Part shown: piece after piece, positions 1-5,639 of the stretch
How the letters are laid out: every line of letters starts with the position of its first letter
Position numbering within the stretch: position 1 is the stretch's first letter
Source: Coraliomargarita sp. CAG:312
GTDB taxonomy: Bacteria > Verrucomicrobiota > Verrucomicrobiia > Opitutales > Intestinicryptomonadaceae
Assembly: GCA_000438015.1 (NCBI GenBank)
Contig: FR901585.1
Span: 16,453 to 23,505 of the forward strand
DNA length: 7,053 nt
Direction: 5' to 3'
Notes under the pieces: generated by a model
The model's database searches: none
What the model saw: only the letters and a program-made list of their open reading frames with translations
What the model was told of the DNA's origin: nothing
Program-made: the position numbers and the translations under genes

Positions 1-485
1 CCCGCCGCAACTACCGCATTGTCACCAATAGTTACCCCAGAAAGTATTACGGCGCGCGCCCCTATCCAAACTCCGTTTCCAATGCGAATTGGTTTATGGC
101 GCAAATTTTGGCGCTTTTCAGGATTCAAATCGTGGTTTAGAGTCGCCATTACCACGCTATGCCCGATAAGACAATTGTCCCCTATAAAAATCCCGCCCTG
201 GTCTTGGAACTGACAGCAAGAATTTATGAAAACCTTTTTTCCAACGTGTATATTGCGCCCGAAGTCGGTATAAAAAGGCGGAAACATAGAGAATCCATCA
301 TCGACTTTTTTCCCGATTATTTTCCCGAACAATTCGCGCACTTCTTGCGGAGTATGGTATTTAGAATTCAGCTCAAACTGAATTTTCCGAGACAAATCGC
401 TCTGGGCACGCATAAATGCAATCATTTCGTCTCCTTCCAGCGGTTTCCCGTCGGATATCATTCGTTGAAACTCATCCAAGGTCAT
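1..485 (-). CDS. Maltose/galactoside-type O-acetyltransferase (hexapeptide repeat), 3' end cut by window edge
   Basis: This gene encodes a cytoplasmic acetyl-CoA-dependent O-acetyltransferase of the LacA/Maa/NodL group, which acetylates a sugar hydroxyl; the actual substrate cannot be told. The visible 161 residues begin with a helical region (about 1-55) like the Mac domain of maltose acetyltransferases. Left-handed beta-helix hexapeptides follow: IHVGKK (79-84), IFIGDN (99-104), IRIGNG (133-138), VWIGAR (139-144), VTIGDN (151-156). His118 in ATLNHDLNPEKR is the expected catalytic histidine; many relatives have His-Pro here, and this one has His-Asp. Family members are about 180-205 residues, so roughly 20-40 residues lie beyond the left edge. 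The ATG at 485-483 is the only reasonable start, because an in-frame TGA lies two codons upstream. Only a weak Shine-Dalgarno (AAAGG) precedes it. It lies 133 bases after gene D and is probably a separate unit. The family call is firm, the substrate unknown. Confidence 0.93.
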   Translation of the reverse strand, partial: MTLDEFQRMISDGKPLEGDEMIAFMRAQSDLSRKIQFELNSKYHTPQEVRELFGKIIGKKVDDGFSMFPPFYTDFGRNIHVGKKVFINSCCQFQDQGGIFIGDNCLIGHSVVMATLNHDLNPEKRQNLRHKPIRIGNGVWIGARAVILSGVTIGDNAVVAA

Positions 486-618
486 TATTCAGCCTTTACA
501 ACAGGTTCGTTATATCTCTGTTAAAAATACGCCAATCGCCGCGCCAGACATCCGTGCGCAATCCTCCTAAACTCCCGCGGCCAAACTTGAAACGCCAGTG
601 AGAACTTCAAGCCGCCCC
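486..618. other. GC-rich intergenic block with inverted repeats, a perfect AGGAGG and a start-less open frame
   Basis: This 133-base spacer separates gene D from the acetyltransferase gene. Its core (about 531-583) is visibly richer in GC than the flanking genes. Read on the minus strand it shows: an inverted repeat CTTGAA/TTCAAG (arms 606-611 and 586-591, just after the stop of gene D); a GC-only inverted repeat GCCGCG/CGCGGC (arms 576-581 and 538-543, 32-base loop); two copies of CTGGCG (593-598 and 542-547); and a perfect AGGAGG at 563-568. A frame from 606 down to a TAA at 496-498 stays open for 36 codons, is rich in Gly, Arg and Trp, and has no ATG. It could be a gene remnant, an interspersed repeat or a structured RNA or leader; I cannot decide among them. 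No U-tract follows either stem, so neither looks like a classical intrinsic terminator. Confidence 0.45.
509..535 (-). promoter_or_regulatory. Weak sigma70-like promoter candidate for the acetyltransferase gene
   Basis: On the minus strand TTGGCG (530-535) is followed after 15 bases by TATAAC (509-514), which is 23 bases before the ATG at 485. The -10 match is good (TATAAC against TATAAT), but the spacer is shorter than the preferred 17 and the -35 box is only partial. An AACAG/CTGTT inverted repeat overlaps and follows the -10. This is a pattern match only. Confidence 0.25.
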
Positions 619-1635
619 TTAACGCGCAAGCTTCACGGTGATTAGGACCCTAACCGTGCGCCCGGTATCTCCGGAGAACTTGCGCCTTATTTCGCTATAC
701 GAACCTTGCGCGTCCAAAGGAGATTTTGGGGATTCTGGTTCCTTTGCCTCTGAAGGCAGCGACGCGTCTCCGCTTCCGCTGAAAAGAGAAGTAGCCGCAA
801 GAGCCTCCTGAAAGCTCTTTGCCTCGTCCGGGGACATTCTTGCAAACTGGAAACAGTAAGTCTTGCCGACATTCAGAATTAGATTTTTAACGCCCAATTT
901 TTCATAGCGCTCAAAAATCGGGAATTTCGTAATGGTATTGTCGTTGTTGTTCCCCTCTGAATAAAAAGAAGAAAGTATGCGCGAATACGCATAATTGAGA
1001 CGCATTGAAACAGCCTTGTCGTTGCCTTTTTCAATAGTCATCCTGCAATAGGAGCCCAATTCAACCTCCTCGACATCGCTAGTCCCTTTAGGACGGAGCT
1101 TCATTAGACGCTCGTAATTGGCATCCTCCTCGGCATTGGGTTCATACTTTTTCATATACGCGGCATATGCTGCGGCAAATGCGGCGGGATTGCGCTCGCC
1201 CTTGGAAACAACTTCGTCTAAAGCTGCGATCTGGTCGCGGAGAGTTTCGGCGCGCATCTTTATTTGCTCCGAACGCCTTTCTCCCATTGAAAGTTCCTTG
1301 CGCAGAGCCGAAAGCTTCTCCTGGGCGATTTCTATCGGTTTTTTTTCTGCGGCATTTTCTTCGGCGACCTCCGCATTTTTCTTTTCGGACTCCATTAAAT
1401 CTGCAGGATCTACTTTCAAAAACTTGTGTCCATAGCCGTTTGTCCGATAACGTTTGGCCAATATTTTTGAGTCGAACCCCTTATACTGGGGCTGCCCAAC
1501 CTGCATTGTGAAATTGAATCTGTCTTCTATTTTTCCGCCGACTTGGGTTTCAACAGACACGTTATATGTTTGCGCGTTTGCAAGAAAACCCGACGACAAT
1601 GCCAATGCAAAAATAAAAGTTGTCCTTATAATCAT
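619..1635 (-). CDS. Secreted coiled-coil protein with possible secretin-like C-terminal beta domain (gene D)
   Basis: The product is 338 residues and belongs to no family I recognise with certainty. Residues 1-21 form a clear Sec signal peptide: basic Arg4, a hydrophobic core FIFALAL (7-13), and a likely cut after Ala-Asn-Ala (19-21). A short beta-rich stretch (23-75) comes next, then a charged Glu/Lys/Arg/Ala coiled coil (about 80-145) and an Ala-rich helix (150-162). A second beta-rich part (188-264) contains GSYCRMTIEKG and LNVGKTYCFQF, and the protein ends in the strand RTVRVLITVKLAR (326-338) after a Ser/Pro/Glu-rich linker (285-310). The order 'G-x-x-x-x-x-T-I-x-x-G', 'F-P-I-F', 'V-G-x-T-Y', 'V-R-V-L-I-T-V-x-L' resembles a minimal secretin C-domain, but this is remote and uncertain. 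Cys197 and Cys261 sit in similar Tyr-Cys contexts and could form a disulfide. I chose the ATG at 1635 over the in-frame ATG at 1683, because the latter lies inside the promoter candidate and would bury the signal peptide. Its operon link to gene C is open (106-base gap). Confidence 0.8.
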   Translation of the reverse strand: MIIRTTFIFALALSSGFLANAQTYNVSVETQVGGKIEDRFNFTMQVGQPQYKGFDSKILAKRYRTNGYGHKFLKVDPADLMESEKKNAEVAEENAAEKKPIEIAQEKLSALRKELSMGERRSEQIKMRAETLRDQIAALDEVVSKGERNPAAFAAAYAAYMKKYEPNAEEDANYERLMKLRPKGTSDVEEVELGSYCRMTIEKGNDKAVSMRLNYAYSRILSSFYSEGNNNDNTITKFPIFERYEKLGVKNLILNVGKTYCFQFARMSPDEAKSFQEALAATSLFSGSGDASLPSEAKEPESPKSPLDAQGSYSEIRRKFSGDTGRTVRVLITVKLAR

Positions 1636-1661
1636 AGTAAATACTGTGTTAAAAAGCCAAC

Positions 1662-1690
1662 TGCATATCCGACCATGCCGCATTTGTCAA
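1662..1690 (-). promoter_or_regulatory. Sigma70-like promoter candidate upstream of gene D
   Basis: A consensus TTGACA (1685-1690) is followed by exactly 17 bases and then TATGCA (1662-1667), reading on the minus strand. The -35 box is perfect and the spacing ideal; the -10 box matches only its first half. A transcript would start near 1655 and give a leader of about 20 bases before the ATG at 1635. The upstream in-frame ATG (1681-1683) immediately follows the -35 box and so would not be transcribed. No clear Shine-Dalgarno precedes the ATG at 1635. If real, this promoter makes gene D at least partly independent of the A-B-C run. Confidence 0.45.
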
Positions 1691-1741
1691 TTATCTTTAA
1701 GCGTATGTGAGGCAATTTTACAAGCGCGCAAAAACGTAAAT

Positions 1742-3628
1742 CTATTGCTTTTTTGGGGGAGTATAATAATTGGCGTCAAAACCTCCCGCCAAATCTTTAT
1801 AGACCACATTCTCTATGGATAAATTTCGGGCCTTTAATATATTCCAAAACGTATTTACCAAAGCCTTGCGGATCTCCATTTCCCTTTGGAAATACAACGG
1901 ATAGATCACGCTTTTTTTTGAGTCCAAGACAACGAGAGACTGGTTTAAGATATTGGACATTTCCCTTAGATGTTGGACGTAAGCCCTATTAAAATTCACG
2001 CGCGAGATTTTTCTGTCGCCCATAAAGATTTTGGCGCGCAATTTTGCGGCATTTGAAATTTCGGGATATTCCTTAGAAAATTCTTCCCCTATCATATAGG
2101 CAAATTCGTTCTTTGCCAACGCCTTTATCATAGCCCTATTCTGGCGCGCAAGCGTATTTAAAAGAGCGAGGTTTTTCTCCTCATCTTTCAAGTTGACCGT
2201 TGGGTTTGCCGCGATTGCTGGAATTCGGAGGAAACAGGGTTCGTACAAGAATTGTGACAACGGCATCCGCTTGCACGCATTTATATTTTTCTCCAAACCG
2301 GGAAACATTTTTTCAGATTCGGCAAACAATGCGTCTTTTTCGGCGACAGTCATGGATATTTTATCTTCGTCCAAGACGAAGGTTCCTCCGGCCTTGAACG
2401 CCACAAACGAATCGGGAGAATCGTCCCATACAATAGACGAATGCGATATTATCTGCGGAACTTCGCTTGAATACATTGAAACTTTTGATCCGTCCGCCGC
2501 CATTGGAACAAAAGTGTCGTTGACATCCATATTCAAGAGGTTCTTTCCAAGAATCTGAAGCTTGTCGAATGAGGACTTTACATTGTTTGCGTTTAAAGGC
2601 GTTGCCGTCGGTATCTTATCGGGAGCCAGAACGACGCCGTAATTATAAATTCCATATTTTGCCAACGAGCACTTCAACGTCTCATCGCCTTTTTTTATTT
2701 CTATGTCCTTAATCCCGTTTTCCAGAATCTTTGCGGAAGTCACAAAAAAATTCTTTCCGTTTAGTGAAACAAAGAATACCGGCAAATCTATGTCGCCTAC
2801 GCGGGCAAAATAGACGGAATTTTCAAATATGCTTTTGATTGCCGGATCCTTTGAATTTTTCCAGTCTTCAACTGAGCAGTAAACTTTTTCGTCGGACAGG
2901 CCCAAAGGCTCAAGGTTCCCTTCAAGCACGCTGCGCAAAGCCTTCAACCTTTCCACAGGGCTTTCATATTTGGATTTTATTAATTCTTTTACTCCGTTGA
3001 ATTTCTCAGGATATTCGGTAAAATTGAAATTCCTGATAGCTTCAATAGACTGGCTTGCCATAGCAGCAGAAGTTTTTGGTGACGCTTCAAAATCTTTTAT
3101 AAAATTTCCGTATAGTTTGGCAAATTCCTGCGGCGTTATCCCCTGCCCGTCGTTTTGTTTTTTTATCTCGGAAATAATGGCGTACAACTCGTTTGCATGC
3201 TCCAGTTGGCGCTGGAAATCATCGGAGGATTTAGCTGCCATGCGCCGTACAATCTCATACTCTTTATCCCCCAAATCCACCCTGGTTGCCAAGTTCTTTA
3301 ATCCTTCCACTGCAATCATCCGGCTAACCACGAAATCGTATCGCTGGCTGAAATCTCCGGGATACGCTTTTTCGGCAAGCTCCAAAACCTTCTTGTAGTC
3401 TCCGGAAGTTTTATCGTACGGGAGAGAGTCCAATCTGGACTTATAATTTATATTATCCGCCACCCATTGCTTTTGTTTTTCCGAATCGGAGGGAAACATT
3501 TTAGAAGCTTCGGATTTCAAGCCGATCACATACTCGGACTCCTTTTCTACAATCGAATCCTTAAAGAAATATCCGACCCCCGCGGCGACAGCAGCAGCGA
3601 AAACCAACAGTATTAAGATTTTTTTCAT
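1742..3628 (-). CDS. Membrane-anchored repeat protein with degenerate trypsin-like domain (gene C, third paralog)
   Basis: The product is 628 residues, complete, and from no named family I recognise. An N-terminal hydrophobic segment (4-21) after Met-Lys-Lys looks like an uncleaved anchor, placing the rest in the periplasm. Residues about 45-238 are helical repeats of about 45 residues with cores at 45 (FPSDSEKQ), 89 (YPGDFSQRY), 134 (SSDDFQRQL), about 183 (SPKTS) and 221 (YESPVERL). These line up with gene B; the first two cores are 44 residues apart in both proteins. A beta-rich part (about 275-420) includes VFFVSLNGKNFFVTSAKIL (284-302), which resembles the strand-and-His segment of trypsin/HtrA domains but has Lys where the catalytic His should be. 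No GxSGG motif follows. The C-terminal third is helical and ends with IYPLYFQREMEIRKAL and a K-D-L...Y-Y signature (611-622) shared with A and B. The ATG is 8 bases after the stop of gene B with no obvious Shine-Dalgarno, so translational coupling is likely. The stop is TAG. Confidence 0.88.
   Translation of the reverse strand: MKKILILLVFAAAVAAGVGYFFKDSIVEKESEYVIGLKSEASKMFPSDSEKQKQWVADNINYKSRLDSLPYDKTSGDYKKVLELAEKAYPGDFSQRYDFVVSRMIAVEGLKNLATRVDLGDKEYEIVRRMAAKSSDDFQRQLEHANELYAIISEIKKQNDGQGITPQEFAKLYGNFIKDFEASPKTSAAMASQSIEAIRNFNFTEYPEKFNGVKELIKSKYESPVERLKALRSVLEGNLEPLGLSDEKVYCSVEDWKNSKDPAIKSIFENSVYFARVGDIDLPVFFVSLNGKNFFVTSAKILENGIKDIEIKKGDETLKCSLAKYGIYNYGVVLAPDKIPTATPLNANNVKSSFDKLQILGKNLLNMDVNDTFVPMAADGSKVSMYSSEVPQIISHSSIVWDDSPDSFVAFKAGGTFVLDEDKISMTVAEKDALFAESEKMFPGLEKNINACKRMPLSQFLYEPCFLRIPAIAANPTVNLKDEEKNLALLNTLARQNRAMIKALAKNEFAYMIGEEFSKEYPEISNAAKLRAKIFMGDRKISRVNFNRAYVQHLREMSNILNQSLVVLDSKKSVIYPLYFQREMEIRKALVNTFWNILKARNLSIENVVYKDLAGGFDANYYTPPKKQ
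2915..3496 (-). repeat. Helical ~45-residue protein repeats in gene C
   Basis: This region encodes residues 45-238 of gene C. The repeat cores begin at residues 45, 89, 134, about 183 and 221, giving a period near 44-49 and a shorter last step of 38. The best-kept core is [FY]-P-x-D-[FSY] followed by a Gln/Arg-rich amphipathic helix. The period is too long for TPR (34) or Sel1 (36-38). Confidence 0.6.
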
Positions 3629-3636
3629 ATGTTTTA

Positions 3637-5628
3637 TTATTTGCTCTTTAGCCTGAACTTTACTTTTCCCATAGAATCGTTGACACGCGAATCGTCTGGG
3701 CCGGAAGCCGCTTTATTAACCTTTAAATTGGCTTTGTAATACCCTTTTTCGAAATTGTCAAACAAATCCGCATGCAGCATTTTTGGATCCATGGCGTGCT
3801 CCACCATACCTTTTAAAAGATCTTGCGTTTTTTCCCAAAGCCCAAGCTGCGCCATTGCAGTGACGCGGTTTTGATAGTAGAACGAATCAAACAAATCTTT
3901 TTTTGCAAACATCGCGCTTCCGATTCCAGTAGAGTTTATATCGTGGAGATATGAACGGTAATCGCTCATGAAAGCGCTTTTGGCAGTATTGACTTTCTTA
4001 AAAAAGCTGCCTTTGTGCTTTTCGGCAACCTTGCGGAACAAGGGATTCTCCAATGCATTGGCGTAAGTGTTTTCCAACATAAAATCGCAAACCCCAAAAT
4101 TCAGCCAACGCATTTTATCGATTAACGCCAGCTGCTCTTTGTTCTTAGACGAACTAAACTTCTGCCACCCTTCTATATCGTCGAAAAACACCATTTTAAA
4201 ACGGCGTTCGGAATCGCTGTTTATTGGCGCCATATAAATTTTCTTAAAATCTATATTGGAATTCCCCATAGCCTTGTCGTTGGTTCCCAATACCTTGTTT
4301 TTAAAGTAGGCAAAATCTTTATAGTCTCCTATTCTATACCCTTTCACGCCGCTGTCGGGAATCTGCGCGAAAAACCCTATTAAGACTCCGCTTTTGGAAT
4401 CTATTACCAGCAGGTTTCCAAGCATATCCAAACCTAATTTCGCTTCGACATTTGCCGAATAGCGCAGCTCTCCGTCTACGAGACTGGCGTCAAAAACGAT
4501 TTTTTTTGCCGTATCGTCGAACCCTAAAAGCATAACGTCAAACGTACCTTTTGAATACGCGCCCTTGCCGTCCGCCAAGCGAATGCTTTCAAATTCGGAT
4601 CCCTTTGGCACATCGACTATGGCCAAAGGCGAATTTGTGGACATGTGTATGTCTCCAGTTCCCGACAGCCCTATGCGCGAGAAACTAAAAGAATCTTCAC
4701 CTATCTTTTGAATCAGCAAAGATGGAACTACCAAGAAATCTTTTCCTTTAATCGATGCAAACACGCAAAAATAGCCTCCGTCGTCAAGCATGCACGGATA
4801 AAGAGACTTGTTGGCATCTACCCGGGAATCGGTTTTTTCGGACGCCAATGAAATTACAGAAGCCCCGCCGCCGGCAAGCTTTCCCTGTATGCGTTTGTCA
4901 AGCTCTGCCAATTGCGCAACAAAGTCTTCGGGATAAATGTCTTCTATGCCGCTGCGCAAATCGCCCCAGGCCGGAGAGATGGTCTTTGTCAAAAAGTTGT
5001 GGCGCGCCAAATATTGGCGCTCAAACTCTTTCAGGGCATTTTCAGGCGAGACCGCTATTTCATCCATGGCTTTGCGCCTCAAAATGTTATAGTCGCGTTC
5101 GCTCATCATTGTGGCTTTAGACTTTATAGAGTTGTAAGCGTCTATTATTTTTTGGATTGCATAAGATTGCGACACATAATCGCCCTCCATATTTTTAGAG
5201 GCGGCAGAAAGAATCTCTGCGGTTTCAGACGCGCCCAACTTGGCGCTTGAAATCGTTTGCAACATGCCAATGGCAGCAAGCTCCTGCTTTGAGACTACAT
5301 CCAACTGCTTGTCGTAATCCAAAGGATATTTCCTATCGGCAAACTTCCTTATGCTTGCGGCTATTTCAGGTGATATTCCGTCGCGGACTTTCGATATTTG
5401 ATTATATGCGGCCATCTGGCGCTCAACCCAAGCCGCGCGTTCCGAAACTTTTGTGGGAAACAGCTCCTTTGCTTTTTGTTCAAGCTCCAGTTGTTTGGAA
5501 TCTAAGGCGCTTTCGACAGCCTGCGGTTCCGAGCCTTTTTTAAAGAATGAAGATTTCGCATAATGGATGTCGTAATAATACCATCCGCCCCCGCATATTA
5601 AAATTAATAATACCAAATAAAATTTCAT
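3637..5628 (-). CDS. Membrane-anchored repeat protein with degenerate trypsin-like domain (gene B, second paralog)
   Basis: The product is 663 residues, complete, and not assignable to a named family. Residues 4-19 are a hydrophobic anchor (FYLVLLILICGGGW); Cys12 lacks the small residue before it that a lipobox requires. Helical repeats span about 57-250, with cores at 57 (FPTKVSERAAW), 101 (YPLDYDKQL), 147 (MEGDYVSQ), about 194 (SPENALKEF) and 232 (YPEDFVAQL). A beta-rich part (about 280-445) has GGYFCVFASIKGKDFLVVP (284-302), LAIVDV (335-340) and LLVIDSKSGVLIGFF (406-420). These fit the outer strands of a trypsin/HtrA barrel, but the His position is lost and no GxSGG is present, so protease activity is unlikely. 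IEGW (485-488) recurs as LEGW in A. The helical C-terminus shares FYYQNRVTAM (583-592) and HADLFDNFEKGYY (619-631) with its paralogs, and the tail is basic. The start is supported by AAAGGA five bases upstream; the gene ends with an in-frame tandem TAATAA. Confidence 0.88.
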   Translation of the reverse strand: MKFYLVLLILICGGGWYYYDIHYAKSSFFKKGSEPQAVESALDSKQLELEQKAKELFPTKVSERAAWVERQMAAYNQISKVRDGISPEIAASIRKFADRKYPLDYDKQLDVVSKQELAAIGMLQTISSAKLGASETAEILSAASKNMEGDYVSQSYAIQKIIDAYNSIKSKATMMSERDYNILRRKAMDEIAVSPENALKEFERQYLARHNFLTKTISPAWGDLRSGIEDIYPEDFVAQLAELDKRIQGKLAGGGASVISLASEKTDSRVDANKSLYPCMLDDGGYFCVFASIKGKDFLVVPSLLIQKIGEDSFSFSRIGLSGTGDIHMSTNSPLAIVDVPKGSEFESIRLADGKGAYSKGTFDVMLLGFDDTAKKIVFDASLVDGELRYSANVEAKLGLDMLGNLLVIDSKSGVLIGFFAQIPDSGVKGYRIGDYKDFAYFKNKVLGTNDKAMGNSNIDFKKIYMAPINSDSERRFKMVFFDDIEGWQKFSSSKNKEQLALIDKMRWLNFGVCDFMLENTYANALENPLFRKVAEKHKGSFFKKVNTAKSAFMSDYRSYLHDINSTGIGSAMFAKKDLFDSFYYQNRVTAMAQLGLWEKTQDLLKGMVEHAMDPKMLHADLFDNFEKGYYKANLKVNKAASGPDDSRVNDSMGKVKFRLKSK
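4879..5460 (-). repeat. Helical ~45-residue protein repeats in gene B
   Basis: This region encodes residues 57-250 of gene B, with cores beginning at residues 57, 101, 147, about 194 and 232 (steps of 44, 46, about 47 and 38). The same short last step occurs in gene C, so the repeat array was formed before the genes duplicated. Two copies carry the peptide E-R-Q encoded by the same nine bases TGAGCGCCA (5417-5425 and 5015-5023, read on the minus strand). Confidence 0.65.
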
Positions 5629-5633
5629 AGTTA

Positions 5634-5639
5634 TCCTTT
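5634..5639 (-). promoter_or_regulatory. Ribosome binding site of gene B overlapping the stop of gene A
   Basis: AAAGGA on the minus strand lies five bases before the ATG at 5628 and shares its first two bases with the TAA stop of gene A. This fixes the start of gene B and suggests that ribosomes finishing A re-initiate on B. Gene C has no comparable motif. Confidence 0.7.

Noticed and set aside
19..601. Plus-strand open frames at 19-213, 159-524 and 416-601
   Set aside because: The first two are opposite the clearly homologous acetyltransferase gene; the third is opposite its start and the GC-rich spacer and shows no recognisable domain.
586..611. CTTGAA/TTCAAG stem as an intrinsic terminator of gene D
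   Set aside because: The stem is only six pairs, half A-T, with a 14-base loop and no downstream run of T on the minus strand.
687..872. Minus-strand frame 687-872 and plus-strand frames at 1118-1511 inside gene D
   Set aside because: They are shadows of gene D in other frames, with compositions (Arg/Leu-rich, Ser-rich) typical of out-of-frame reading.
1633..1683. Upstream in-frame ATG at 1683 as the start of gene D
   Set aside because: It lies next to a consensus -35 box and puts 16 polar or mixed residues before an otherwise perfect signal peptide.
4879..5460. TPR or Sel1 repeats in gene B
   Set aside because: The period of about 44-47 residues and the [FY]P-x-D core do not fit these families.
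5593..5595. Cys12 of gene B as a lipoprotein cysteine
   Set aside because: The residues before it are I-L-I rather than a lipobox ending in Gly, Ala or Ser, so a plain membrane anchor is more likely.
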